Below are positions 21,333 through 29,859 of a DNA stretch of 64,000 nucleotides, one piece after another. Source of the stretch: Anaerococcus vaginalis ATCC 51170 (GTDB lineage Bacteria > Bacillota > Clostridia > Tissierellales > Peptoniphilaceae); NCBI RefSeq assembly GCF_000163295.1, contig NZ_GG700527.1, positions 1,577,237-1,641,236 of the forward strand, read 5' to 3'. Position numbers and translations under genes: made by a program. The notes beneath the pieces are model-generated. The model ran no database searches and was not told the DNA's origin. It was given only the letters and a program-made list of their open reading frames with translations. Every line of letters starts with the position of its first letter. Position 1 is the first letter of the stretch.

Positions 21333-22264
21333 ATTAACTCCTTTATTTCTATTTTTTCTTTGTATTTATCAAAATCATTTATATTTATGTGGGCAATTTC
21401 CTCATTAAGAACATTCAAAAGTCCACAAGTCATTGATTTTTTTATAAAATCTTCATCATCTTCCTTGTTATAAATTGCAGATAAGGCTCCAGCCAAAGTC
21501 GAATCACCACTTCCAACAGGATTTATAGCTTTAACCTTTGGAACATTTGCCTTGTAAATTTTATTTTTTATTTTAAATATAGCTCCATCTTTTCCTTGAG
21601 AAATAATTACATAAGGAATATCTTTGAGAGGAGATTTTTCAAATATTTTTCTTATTTCCTCTTCATTTTCTGGAAATTCTTTTTCAATAATATCTTTTAT
21701 TTCTGTTTCATTCGGCTTTATCAAATCAGGTTTGATTTCCCCTTTAACAATTTCTTTCAAAGTATTTCCAGATGTATCAAGAGATACAAATATTTTATTT
21801 TCTTTTGCAAATTTTATAATTTTTTGATAAAAACTTGCATCAAGACCTTTTGGCAAAGAACCAGATATATTTATTATTTCAATATTTTTTGATAATTTTT
21901 CCAGATGATCCAAAAATTCTTTTTCCTTTTCAAAGCCAATCTTTGGACCTTTTTCTAGAATTTCTGTTTGCTTATTATCATGAATTATTGCAATACAATT
22001 TCTAGTTTCATCATCAAGCTTAATAAAATCATGGGATATTTTTCTTTCATCAAGCCTTTTTTCAATAAATTCCCCAAGTTTTCCGCCAACAAAACCAGAA
22101 TTTATTACCTTTTCTCCCAATTCATTCAAAACATAAGAAACATGAATGCCCTTGCCACCTGCATCTTTATTTACAAGTTCTACCCTATTAACATCATCAA
22201 TTTTGAGATTTTCAATATTATATGAAATATCAACAGAAGGATTTGCCGTTATACTTAAAATCAA
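21329..22264 (-). CDS. lacC: Tagatose-6-phosphate kinase / 1-phosphofructokinase family
   Basis: A PfkB-family sugar-phosphate kinase of 311 residues. It begins MILSITANPSVDISYNI, has the DVNRVELVNKDAGGKGIHVSYVLNELG signature, and ends with the ATP/catalytic loop KAINPVGSGDSTLAGALSAIYN, whose Asp in GSGDS is the catalytic base. Flanking lacD and agaS point to phosphorylation of tagatose 6-phosphate rather than fructose 1-phosphate; the sequence alone does not distinguish them. It overlaps the upstream kinase gene and downstream lacD by four bases each. Confidence 0.92.
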   Translation of the reverse strand: MILSITANPSVDISYNIENLKIDDVNRVELVNKDAGGKGIHVSYVLNELGEKVINSGFVGGKLGEFIEKRLDERKISHDFIKLDDETRNCIAIIHDNKQTEILEKGPKIGFEKEKEFLDHLEKLSKNIEIINISGSLPKGLDASFYQKIIKFAKENKIFVSLDTSGNTLKEIVKGEIKPDLIKPNETEIKDIIEKEFPENEEEIRKIFEKSPLKDIPYVIISQGKDGAIFKIKNKIYKANVPKVKAINPVGSGDSTLAGALSAIYNKEDDEDFIKKSMTCGLLNVLNEEIAHININDFDKYKEKIEIKELI

Positions 22265-23178
22265 ATCATCTCTCCTTTTTCATAAAATTTTTTTGCCAAA
22301 ATCAAAGAACCAATAGAAGGATTTGCAAAAGGCTCTACAATCTCCACCCTATCATCAGCATATTGTTCAATCTTATCAAGCAATCTTTGACCCAAATTAA
22401 AAACGCCACCAGAATATGAAACCTTAACAGCACCTTTAAAATCCAGTTTTTTGATAAGAGTATTTATAACAAGGCTAGCCTCTTTTGCAACATCATCCAA
22501 AAGATTTAAGGCATGAGGATCATTTTCATCAATTGCCTTAGAGAAAATTTTTGAAAGACTTGCAAGCTCATCTCTTTGCATATTATTTGCCAAAGTAATT
22601 ATTTCAAAATCATCAGAGATTTCCAATTCATTTTTCAATAGATCATAAATAGGACTTTTTTCATATCTGCCATCAGAAATTTTTGTAAAAATATTTAAAA
22701 TTTTAAGGCCAATATAATATCCACTAGCCTCATCTCCAAGCAAAGGTCCCCAGCCACCACACATCATACTATTTCCATTATTATCAACACCAAAACCAAT
22801 TGAGCCAGTTCCAAGAACCAAATTAATACCAGCATTCGCATTCAAAGAGCCTGCCCAACCATTTAAACAATCATTTCCAACTTTGAAATTTTTTGATCCC
22901 AAAATTTTTTCAAGACTTTCAAGAATAAAAGATTCGTCTTCCTTAAATTGACCAAAGCCCGGCATAGCCAAAAAAGTAAAATCAATATCAGAAATTTCTA
23001 TTCCAGCCTTTTTGACTAAAATTTCAATTCCATTTTTTAATCTTTTAAAAAATTCATCTCTAGAAATTTGCTTTAAGTGAATAGTTTTTTCCTTGTGCTC
23101 ATATAATTTTTTATTAACTTCAAGAACAAAAGCCGTCTTTGTTCCTCCGCCATCAATTCCCAAAAAAACTTCTCTCAT
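22261..23178 (-). CDS. BadF/BadG-type ATPase, N-acetylhexosamine kinase-like
   Basis: A protein of 305 residues with the ASKHA fold of N-acetylglucosamine kinases: EVFLGIDGGGTKTAFVLE (phosphate-1 loop), KVGNDCLNGWAGSLNANAGINLVLGTGSIGFGV (catalytic Asp in GND, phosphate-2), a GGWGPLLGDEASGYYIGLKIL motif typical of NAGK, and VSYSGGVFNLG (adenosine loop). Location as first gene of the lacC-lacD operon suggests it phosphorylates a free amino sugar or hexosamine, for example GalNAc entering without PTS phosphorylation. Substrate is inferred only. It starts at ATG 23178 behind AAGGATG. Confidence 0.85.
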   Translation of the reverse strand: MREVFLGIDGGGTKTAFVLEVNKKLYEHKEKTIHLKQISRDEFFKRLKNGIEILVKKAGIEISDIDFTFLAMPGFGQFKEDESFILESLEKILGSKNFKVGNDCLNGWAGSLNANAGINLVLGTGSIGFGVDNNGNSMMCGGWGPLLGDEASGYYIGLKILNIFTKISDGRYEKSPIYDLLKNELEISDDFEIITLANNMQRDELASLSKIFSKAIDENDPHALNLLDDVAKEASLVINTLIKKLDFKGAVKVSYSGGVFNLGQRLLDKIEQYADDRVEIVEPFANPSIGSLILAKKFYEKGEMI

Positions 23179-23208
23179 ATGATACCATCCTTTTTAAAAG
23201 TTTTTCAT

Positions 23209-23260
23209 TGGTAACTACCATTGCTAATATTAGTATATATAAAATAAAGACCAAGGTCAA
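23209..23260 (-). promoter_or_regulatory. Kinase-lacC-lacD promoter with TGGTAACTACCA-type operator
   Basis: Minus-strand TTGACC (23255-23260), 17 bases, TATACT (23232-23237). The palindrome TGGTAACTACCA (23209-23220; one centre mismatch) lies 11 bases past the -10, the same position as at the GH101 promoter. Confidence 0.78.
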
Positions 23261-23527
23261 GGAAATAAATTTAAATTCAAGATTTAAAAATAATTTTTAG
23301 TTTTAAAAATCTCAAATTAAAATTTTCTAACCATTAAAAATTTTTATAATTTCTTTTTTTCAATTTATCGTTTTCTTTAATTTGCAAAATTTATTTTTCT
23401 TACAAGAATAATTTTTGATTTGATTTTTATTTTGTAAATTTTTATTATTGTAATTTGTTTTTTTATTAGTTTGCTTTGACTTTTTTATGCTTAAATTAGC
23501 TTTTAAAATTATTTTTTTAATTAATCC
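23261..23527. other. AT-rich gap without genes
   Basis: The divergent region between the kinase and PTS operons. Apart from the two promoter-operator blocks at its borders and a roughly 180-base AT-rich leader before yajC, I see no ORF, repeat or stable hairpin. Confidence 0.5.
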
Positions 23528-23570
23528 TTGACATAGCAATTAATTTTATATAAAATAATGGTAATTACCA
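23528..23570 (+). promoter_or_regulatory. PTS operon promoter with TGGTAATTACCA operator
   Basis: TTGACA (23528-23533), 17 bases, TAAAAT (23551-23556), then the perfect palindrome TGGTAATTACCA (23559-23570) covering the expected start point. The palindrome is identical to that before the GH101 gene. The transcript would carry a leader of about 185 bases. Confidence 0.82.
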
Positions 23571-23749
23571 GATAAATATTTTAATTTTATTTTTCTGGTT
23601 TTCTAGAAAATATCCTATTTTTATAAAATTTTTCTAACTTTAAAATTTTAGCAATTATATTTAAATTTTAGAGAATAATTTTTTTAAAATTTGGGAAAAT
23701 GTTTCTAAAAATTTGTAAAATTATTTCGATAATTTAAGAAAGGAGGATT

Positions 23750-24025
23750 ATGTTAGGTGAAATAGCAAGGACATCCTTGGTTTTATTGATTTTTATAGCT
23801 ATTTTTGTACTAATCAGTCAAATATTAAGCCACAGAAATCTAAAAAAGAAAAAGAAATATTTTGAAAGCTTACACAAAAATCTTAAACCTGGCAAGGAAG
23901 TTATGTTGACTGATGGTATTTATGGAAAAATTGTTTCTTTGAAAGAAGATTATGCTATCATCAAAATTGCCAAGGATGTTGAAATTAAAGTTAGCCGTTA
24001 CTCTATTAGTGAAATACTAAATTAA
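23750..24025 (+). CDS. yajC: YajC-like membrane protein heading the PTS operon
   Basis: A protein of 91 residues with one N-terminal membrane helix (TSLVLLIFIAIFVLISQIL), a basic stretch (HRNLKKKKKYFESLHKNLKPGKEV) and the YajC core MLTDGIYGKIVSLKEDYAIIKIAKDVEIKVSRYSISEIL. YajC is an accessory subunit of the Sec translocase. Here it is the first gene of a sugar PTS operon, separated from IIB by 19 bases. YajC-like genes accompany mannose-family PTS genes in streptococcal glycosaminoglycan loci, so a transporter-linked role is plausible. It starts at ATG 23750 behind AAAGGAGG. Confidence 0.88.
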   Translation: MLGEIARTSLVLLIFIAIFVLISQILSHRNLKKKKKYFESLHKNLKPGKEVMLTDGIYGKIVSLKEDYAIIKIAKDVEIKVSRYSISEILN

Positions 24026-24044
24026 TTTGAAAGGAAGTTTTATT

Positions 24045-24521
24045 ATGCCTAATATTGTTCTAACTAGAATAGACAATAGACTATTACACGGACAAGTTGC
24101 TACTCAATGGACAAAGGTTATTGGCGCAAATCTTATTCTTGTTGCAAATGATGATGTAGCAAATAATAAAATGAGACAAAATCTTATGACTATGGCTGCT
24201 CCTAATGGTGTTGCTACTAGGTTTTGGACTCTTCAAAAGACAATTGATACTATACACAAGGCTGCTGATAGGCAAAAAATTTTCATTATATGTGAAAGCC
24301 CAAAAGACGTTCTAACACTTGTCGAAGGTGGTGTTCCTATTAAAGATCTTAATATAGGAAATATGCACATGGCTGAAGGCAAAAGACAAGTTGCAGGAGT
24401 TGTTGCTGTTGACGACAACGACGTTGAGGCTTTTAAAAAGCTTAAAGAAAAAGGTGTCAATCTAGAAATTAGAAAGGTACCTACTGAATCAGCAGAAGAC
24501 ATTAATAAATTATTTTCATAA
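24045..24521 (+). CDS. agaB: PTS mannose/GalNAc-family component IIB
   Basis: A cytoplasmic phosphotransfer subunit of 158 residues. The signature VLTRIDNRLLHGQVATQWTK places the phosphorylated His at residue 15, and VANDDVANNKMRQNLMTMAAP follows as in AgaB/ManL-type IIB proteins. ATG 24045 behind AAGGAAG is chosen over the upstream TTG at 24027. IIB receives phosphate from IIA (26331-26756) and passes it to the sugar moving through IIC/IID. Gene context with agaS, lacC, lacD and nagA favours GalNAc or galactosamine as substrate; the symbol is given on that basis. Confidence 0.9.
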   Translation: MPNIVLTRIDNRLLHGQVATQWTKVIGANLILVANDDVANNKMRQNLMTMAAPNGVATRFWTLQKTIDTIHKAADRQKIFIICESPKDVLTLVEGGVPIKDLNIGNMHMAEGKRQVAGVVAVDDNDVEAFKKLKEKGVNLEIRKVPTESAEDINKLFS

Positions 24522-24539
24522 AATATCTAGGAGGATTGT

Positions 24540-25346
24540 ATGAACTTTAATATATTACAAATAATTTTAATTTTTCTAGTTACTTTTGTAGTAGCTATTG
24601 ACCAATTCTCTTTCCTAGAATCATTATATCAACCTATAATTACAGGTCCTGTTATAGGAGCTATCTTGGGAGATATGCACACAGGACTTATAGTTGGGGC
24701 AACTTATCAATTAATGACAATAGGAAATATGCCTGTAGGTGGAGCTCAACCTCCAAATGCAGTTATAGGCGGAATAGTTTCTGTTATTTTTGCCGTAACA
24801 TCAGGTCTTGAACCTAATGCAGCAGTAGCTGCAGCAATTCCTTTTGCACTTTTAGGTCAATATGGCGTTACAATTATATTCACTTTGATGAGTCCAGTTA
24901 TGGCAAAAGCTGATCAATATGCAAAAGATGCAGACCCTAAAGGAATCGAAAAAATCAATTATTTCGCAATGATTCTTTTGGGAAGCATTTTTGGTATTAT
25001 AGTAGTTTTATTCTTTATAGCAGGATCTTCATTCGGTGCTAAACTTGCAGCTATGATTCCAGAAACTCTAATGCACGGTCTTGGAGTTGCTGGTGGTATG
25101 ATGAAATTTGTAGGTTTTGCAGTTTTATTAAGACTTATGGTTTCAAGAGATCTTTGGGGATTTTTCTTTATCGGATTTGCCCTTGCAGTTATTGTAATGG
25201 CTAACGAATCCCTATCTGGTTCAGCTCTATTAATAATTTCATTAATAGGATTTGCACTTGCTTTCTGGGATTACCAAGTCCATGTAGGATTAAAAAATGT
25301 AAGTGCAGCTGCAAATTTTGAAGGAGGAGAAGAAGATGGAATATAA
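24540..25346 (+). CDS. agaC: PTS mannose/GalNAc-family component IIC
   Basis: A membrane protein of 268 residues with about seven to eight helices, forming the sugar channel with IID. It shows the IIC family pattern: DQFSFLESLYQPIITGPVIGAILGDMHTGLIVGATYQLMTIGNMPVGGAQPPNAVIGGIV, then LGVAGGMMKFVGFAVLLRLM. The C-terminal EGGEEDGI overlaps the IID ribosome site and start by 11 bases. It starts at ATG 24540 behind AGGAGG. Confidence 0.93.
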   Translation: MNFNILQIILIFLVTFVVAIDQFSFLESLYQPIITGPVIGAILGDMHTGLIVGATYQLMTIGNMPVGGAQPPNAVIGGIVSVIFAVTSGLEPNAAVAAAIPFALLGQYGVTIIFTLMSPVMAKADQYAKDADPKGIEKINYFAMILLGSIFGIIVVLFFIAGSSFGAKLAAMIPETLMHGLGVAGGMMKFVGFAVLLRLMVSRDLWGFFFIGFALAVIVMANESLSGSALLIISLIGFALAFWDYQVHVGLKNVSAAANFEGGEEDGI

Positions 25347-26331
25347 TGATATGAATTCTTATAATGATACCAATCCTAGTCAAAAGCTAGATCAAAAAAC
25401 ATTAAATAAGATGGTATGGAGATCTTTATTTCTCCAAGCATCATTTAACTACGAAAGAATGCAAGCTGGTGGATGGTTATATTCAATCTTGCCAGGTCTT
25501 GAAAAAATTCACACAAATAAGGATGACCTTTCTAAATCAATGGCTCACAACCTAGAATTTTTTAATACCCATCCTTTCCTTATAACATTTGTTATGGGAA
25601 TTATCCTTTCACTAGAAGAAAATAAAGTAGAAATTCCTACAATAAGAGCCGTAAGAGTTGCAGCCATGGGACCTTTGGGAGGAATAGGAGATGCCTTATT
25701 CTGGTTTACCCTTGTACCAATAGTTGCAGGTATTTCTTCAAACATGGCCTTGCAGGGCTCAATTGCAGGTCCTATACTTTTCTTTGTAGTATTTAATATA
25801 TGCCAATTTGCTATAAGATTTTGGTTGATGAATTGGTCATATAGGATGGGCGAATCTGCCATTGATGTTTTGACGCAAAACGCCAAAGAATTTACTAGAG
25901 CAGCATCAATTCTTGGAGTATTGGTTGTAGGAGCTTTAGTAAGCGTATATGGCGATACTTCAATAGCACTTGAAGTAGATAACGGTACAACAAATGCACC
26001 TGTTCTAGTAGATACAGTTGTTAATAACGATGAGTTATCAGAATATGACGAATTATTATATAAAGACAAAGATAAAAAAGAATTAAACGATGGAGCAGTT
26101 ATAAGAGATTTAGGAAATGGAAAATCCGAAATCGAATTTAACACTTACGAAGAACAACCTGTTAAAGTTAAAATTCAAGAAGTTTTAGATGGAATAATTC
26201 CAGATCTTGTACCCCTAGCTATAACTTTGTTGCTATTTTTCTTATTGACAAAGAAAAAATGGACTCCAATTAAATGTATTGCCTTCTTATTAATCCTCGG
26301 TGTAGCTGGTGCCTATATTGGAGTATTTTAA
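25336..26331 (+). CDS. agaD: PTS mannose/GalNAc-family component IID with long external insert
   Basis: A membrane protein of 331 residues. The IID hallmark MVWRSLFLQASFNYERMQAGGWLYSILPGLEKIH is followed by THPFLITFVMGIILSLEE and AAMGPLGGIGDALFWFTLVPI. The segment between GVLVVGALVSVY and DLVPLAITLLLFFLL is about 80-90 residues, acidic and longer than the roughly 35-45 residues usual in ManZ/AgaD, which explains the length. ATG 25336 sits behind GGAGGAGAA inside the IIC gene; the longer frame to 25303 has no site. The stop overlaps the IIA start in TAATG. Confidence 0.92.
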   Translation: MEYNDMNSYNDTNPSQKLDQKTLNKMVWRSLFLQASFNYERMQAGGWLYSILPGLEKIHTNKDDLSKSMAHNLEFFNTHPFLITFVMGIILSLEENKVEIPTIRAVRVAAMGPLGGIGDALFWFTLVPIVAGISSNMALQGSIAGPILFFVVFNICQFAIRFWLMNWSYRMGESAIDVLTQNAKEFTRAASILGVLVVGALVSVYGDTSIALEVDNGTTNAPVLVDTVVNNDELSEYDELLYKDKDKKELNDGAVIRDLGNGKSEIEFNTYEEQPVKVKIQEVLDGIIPDLVPLAITLLLFFLLTKKKWTPIKCIAFLLILGVAGAYIGVF

Positions 26332-26756
26332 TGGCTAATGCAGTTATAGCAACAAGTCATGCATCTCTTGCCAGCGGAGTTTATTCCGCTGTTAAGATGA
26401 TTGCAGGAGAATTTGAAAATTTAAGAATACAAGAATTTAAAGAAAATGATAATCTTGATGAATTTGATAAAAAATTAAAAGAAAATTACAAATCATTAAA
26501 AGATTATGAGAATGTTATAGTTCTTGCCGATCTTGCAGGAGGAACTCCATTTAATAGAGCCGTAATGACTTTGGGAGATCTTCCTAACGTAAGAGTTATA
26601 GCTGGTTTAAATTTTGCAAGTCTTTATCAAGCTTTGAATTCTTGTGGAAATCTTGATGATAGCGTTGAAGAAATAATTAATATTGGAAAAGAATCAGTAA
26701 TACAATACAAAAACGAAAAGGAAATTGAAGACGATAATTTTGAAGATGGAATATAA
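26331..26756 (+). CDS. agaF: PTS mannose-family component IIA
   Basis: A cytoplasmic protein of 141 residues that takes phosphate from HPr. It begins MANAVIATSHASLASGVYSAVKMIAG; H10 is the expected phosphorylation site, in SHASLASG rather than the commoner GHG. The domain continues with VIVLADLAGGTPFNRAVMTLGDLPNVRVIAGLNFASLYQAL, diagnostic for EIIA-Man. It is last in the operon, coupled to IID by TAATG, and is followed by the terminator at 26855. Confidence 0.92.
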   Translation: MANAVIATSHASLASGVYSAVKMIAGEFENLRIQEFKENDNLDEFDKKLKENYKSLKDYENVIVLADLAGGTPFNRAVMTLGDLPNVRVIAGLNFASLYQALNSCGNLDDSVEEIINIGKESVIQYKNEKEIEDDNFEDGI

Positions 26757-26854
26757 AAATTACATCAACTTTAATTAATATTTTAAAACCTAGTTATAAT
26801 ATTGTCTTAAAATTTTAATAAGCTCGTAAATTTATTAAAATATTTTCAAAAAAC

Positions 26855-26892
26855 AGGTGTTAGCATTTTATTTTGCTAACACCTATTTTTTG
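26855..26892. terminator. Bidirectional terminator between PTS operon and nagA
   Basis: AGGTGTTAGCA, an 8-base T-rich loop and TGCTAACACCT form an 11-bp perfect stem, with A run on the left and T run on the right, between two convergent transcripts. Confidence 0.9.
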
Positions 26893-26897
26893 ATAAT

Positions 26898-28025
26898 TTA
26901 TTTTTGGTATTTCTTCTCCCCATTTAGATAGGTTGCTTTTAAATTTAAATCGTAATCTAATAATATAAAATCTGCATCGTAGCCTAGTTTTATTTTTCCA
27001 CATACATTATCTATTCCTACGGATTTTGCTGGGACTAATGATGCCATTTGGACTGCTTCAAACACATCTACTATATCCCAATTTACTACATTTTGAACTG
27101 CTTCTTTTAATTTTAAAATTGAGCCTGCTAATGATCCTGATTCTAATCTTGCTGTTCCATTTTCTACTTTTACTGGAAATTCTCCCAATTTATATGATCC
27201 TTCTGGCATTCCTCCTGCCATCATACAATCTGTTATTAGGGCAATTTTGTCATAGCCTTTTTTATTTATCAAAATTTCTGCTGCTGCTGGATTTACGTGA
27301 TGACCATCACAAATTAATTCTGAGATTGCATCTGAATTCATAGCTGCTCCTACCATACCAGGATTTCTGTGGTGAAGTCCGCTCATTCCGTTAAAAGTGT
27401 GAACAAAAATATTTGCTCCATCTTCTACAGCTTTTATTGCCTCATCATAAGATGCATCGGAATGTCCTAGGGCAACATAAACTCCCATGGCATTTGCTTT
27501 TTTTATAAATTCTTGTGAGCCGGCTCTTTCTGGTGCAATGGCAATTTTATTTACAAGGCCATCTGATAATTCTTTCCATTTTTTCAATTTTTCTATATCA
27601 GGATCGGACATATATTTTTCATTTTGAGCTCCCTTATATTTTTCTGTAAAAAATGGGCCTTCCAAAAATATTCCCCTAACTTTTGCCCCCTTTACATCTT
27701 TATATTCTTCTCCCACAACTTTTACAGCTTCATTTAATCTTTCAGTTGAATCTGTAAGAGTTGTTGGCAAAAATGACGTAACACCTGTTTCAAGCAAGCC
27801 TTGAGAAATTATATCCAAAGCTCCTTTTTTGGCATTCATTATATCCTCATTTTTGTAGCCGTGAATGTGGGTATCAACAAGTCCTGGAGCTAAAATCCCT
27901 TCCAAATAAGTGAAATTTTCTGGCTCATTTTTGGAAAGTGATTTTACCTTTCCATCTTCCACTTCTACAAATAAATCTTTTTCAATTTTGTCTTCTAATA
28001 TCACATAATCTGCTTTGTAAATCAT
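26898..28025 (-). CDS. nagA: N-acetylglucosamine/galactosamine-6-phosphate deacetylase
   Basis: A metal-dependent amidohydrolase of 375 residues removing the acetyl group from N-acetylhexosamine 6-phosphate. Motifs: GLVDTHIHGYKNEDIMNA, FLEGPFFTEKYKGAQNE, GVYVALGHSDASYDEAIKAVEDGANIFVHTFNGMSGLHHRNPGMVGAA, ELICDGHHVNPAA, and IALITDCMMAGGMPEGSYKLG, including the catalytic Asp in ITDCM. It lies next to the PTS operon but convergent, with no TGGT-N4-ACCA site upstream, so it is probably not in the same regulon. In this pathway it would make galactosamine 6-phosphate for AgaS; NagA and AgaA cannot be separated by eye. Confidence 0.94.
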   Translation of the reverse strand: MIYKADYVILEDKIEKDLFVEVEDGKVKSLSKNEPENFTYLEGILAPGLVDTHIHGYKNEDIMNAKKGALDIISQGLLETGVTSFLPTTLTDSTERLNEAVKVVGEEYKDVKGAKVRGIFLEGPFFTEKYKGAQNEKYMSDPDIEKLKKWKELSDGLVNKIAIAPERAGSQEFIKKANAMGVYVALGHSDASYDEAIKAVEDGANIFVHTFNGMSGLHHRNPGMVGAAMNSDAISELICDGHHVNPAAAEILINKKGYDKIALITDCMMAGGMPEGSYKLGEFPVKVENGTARLESGSLAGSILKLKEAVQNVVNWDIVDVFEAVQMASLVPAKSVGIDNVCGKIKLGYDADFILLDYDLNLKATYLNGEKKYQK

Positions 28026-28168
28026 AAATTCTCCTTTTCTTTTCTACTTTTACAATACCGAAATGAATAATTTTTTCAATTTATATTTTTGATAAATTTT
28101 ATAATAATCTCTACAAATCTTAAAAAAATCTTTGGATAGAATAATTTATAAAATCTTTAATTTTATCT

Positions 28169-28236
28169 TGCAAATCATTTGCATTTATTTTTTTTCTGTA
28201 GTAGAATTAAAAATATTATAATGCGAATCATTTGCA
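28169..28236 (+). promoter_or_regulatory. Two Fur-family (Zur-like) boxes in the zinc operon promoter
   Basis: TGCAAATCATTTGCA at 28169-28183 is a perfect 7-1-7 palindrome; TGCGAATCATTTGCA at 28222-28236 differs by one base. TATAAT (28217-28222) abuts the second box, so repressor binding would block transcription. The 7-1-7 geometry is that of Fur/Zur/PerR operators, and the downstream zinc importer points to Zur. Confidence 0.85.
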
Positions 28237-28250
28237 ATAAAGGAGATTAT

Positions 28251-29183
28251 ATGAAACACAAAAAAACAAATTTATTAGCGGTTTTTTTAATTTTTGGGTT
28301 TATTTTTTTATTTGGAGGATGTCAAAAAGAAAATATTTCAAAAAAAGAAGATTCTTCTAATAAGAAATTAATTTATACAAGCTTTTTTCCTGTGGAGGAG
28401 CTTACAAAAAGAATTGTTGGCGATAAATTTATTGTCAAATCTATTATTGATAAAAGCCAAGAGCCTCATTCTTTTGAGCTAAAAACTGACGATATTAAAA
28501 ATATTATCAAGGCTGATTTGGTAATTTATAACGGAGCTTCTATGGAAACTTTCATTGATGATTTAAAAAATTCTTCTGATAATAAGGAAAAATTTGTAGA
28601 TCTTTCTAAAAATTTAACTTTACTTTCTTCAGCAAAGGATGGAAAAGTTTCAAAGGATAAGGTAAATCCTCACACTTGGCTTTCTATAAAAAATGCCATA
28701 GCTGAGCTTGAGGATATTTATGAAAAAGTTGTTGAGATTGATCCTAAAAATAAAGATTATTACAAGAAAAATCTTGATGAAAATGTCGCAAAATTCAAGC
28801 AATTAGACAAAAAATTTGCTGATGAGCTTAAAAATGTTGATGAAAATAAAAGATATTTTGTTGTTTCTCATGCCGCTTTTAATTATTTGGCTGATGATTA
28901 TAATTTAAAACAAGTCGCTGTTACAGGAATATCTCCTGAGGATGAGCCTTCTGCTAAACAACTTAAAACTATAGCTGATTTTGTGAAAAAACATGATATT
29001 TCTACAATATTTTTTGAAGGTAAGGCTACCCCAAAAGTTGCTGAAACTTTGGCAAAATCTACGAATACAAAAACGTCGACTTTATATACTATGGAAAATT
29101 TGACTAAAGAGGAAGCTGATATGGGATATTTAAAATTGATGGAAAAAAATTTGGAAGCCTTGAAAGAGTCTTTTTATGAGTAA
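28251..29183 (+). CDS. znuA: Zinc ABC transporter substrate-binding lipoprotein
   Basis: A protein of 310 residues of the cluster A-I metal-binding family (ZnuA/AdcA). The signal peptide ends in lipobox LFGGC (Cys24). Expected metal ligands: His in QEPHSFELKTDDIK, His in NPHTWLSIKNA, His in VVSHAAFNYLADDY and the acidic residue in STIFFEGKATPKVAE. There is no His-rich loop. ATG 28251 behind AAAGGAG is used; the frame extends to 28179 but that part crosses the promoter and operators. The stop overlaps the znuC start by eight bases. Confidence 0.93.
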   Translation: MKHKKTNLLAVFLIFGFIFLFGGCQKENISKKEDSSNKKLIYTSFFPVEELTKRIVGDKFIVKSIIDKSQEPHSFELKTDDIKNIIKADLVIYNGASMETFIDDLKNSSDNKEKFVDLSKNLTLLSSAKDGKVSKDKVNPHTWLSIKNAIAELEDIYEKVVEIDPKNKDYYKKNLDENVAKFKQLDKKFADELKNVDENKRYFVVSHAAFNYLADDYNLKQVAVTGISPEDEPSAKQLKTIADFVKKHDISTIFFEGKATPKVAETLAKSTNTKTSTLYTMENLTKEEADMGYLKLMEKNLEALKESFYE

Positions 29184-29859
29184 GTTTGCAATAGAGATTA
29201 ATAATTTAAGTTTTTCTTATGAACAGGAAAATATTTTGGAAAATTTATCTATGCAGGTTGAAAAAGGAAAATTCGCCTTGATAATTGGTGAAAATGGTGC
29301 TGGAAAAACAACTCTTATTCGTTTAATTTTAAATCAATTAAAGGATTATAGGGGAGAGATTAAAATTCTTTCTGATTCGATAGAAAAGTCTAATCATTAC
29401 AAAGATTTAGCTTACATTTCTCAAACTTCTGTTCAATCTTATAAACTTTTTCCAACGAATGTTAAGGAAGTTATTCAAAACCACATAAAATTTTTGAATA
29501 AATCTTACGATATTGATAAGCTCTTGAAAGATTTTGATTTGCTTGATGTAAAAAATCATGCTCTTTGTGATTTATCTGGTGGGCAAATCCAAAGACTTGC
29601 TTTGATTTTAGCTTTTATAAAAGATGCAAAGCTACTTATTTTGGATGAGCCTACAGCTGCTATAGATATGAAATTTTCTAGGGATTTTTATGAGCGTTTG
29701 AAAAATTTAACAAACAATGGAAAAACTATTTTGATGATTAGCCACGATTATAAACTTGCGTCTATTTTTTCTGATGAAGTTTTTCATTTGTCTGATAAGA
29801 AAATTAGGAAAATCGATAAAAATAAATTAAAGGAAAGTTTGGGAGATTTTTATGTTTAA
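29176..29859 (+). CDS. znuC: Zinc ABC transporter ATP-binding protein
   Basis: An ABC ATPase of 227 residues: Walker A GENGAGKTTLIRLI (about 39-46 for the G-x4-GKT core), Q-loop YISQTSV, signature LSGGQIQRLALILAF, Walker B LLILDEPTAAID and switch His MISHDYKLA. It energises zinc import with ZnuA and ZnuB. It overlaps both flanking genes by eight bases, so it is translationally coupled. Confidence 0.95.
   Translation: MSKFAIEINNLSFSYEQENILENLSMQVEKGKFALIIGENGAGKTTLIRLILNQLKDYRGEIKILSDSIEKSNHYKDLAYISQTSVQSYKLFPTNVKEVIQNHIKFLNKSYDIDKLLKDFDLLDVKNHALCDLSGGQIQRLALILAFIKDAKLLILDEPTAAIDMKFSRDFYERLKNLTNNGKTILMISHDYKLASIFSDEVFHLSDKKIRKIDKNKLKESLGDFYV

Noticed and set aside
25545..26144. A 199-residue minus-strand frame across the IID gene
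   Set aside because: It lies fully inside a well-supported PTS gene and shows no domain or start signal.
28179..28250. Longer N-terminus for ZnuA
   Set aside because: The extension crosses the promoter and a Zur-like box; the ATG at 28251 has a proper ribosome site and gives a normal signal peptide.
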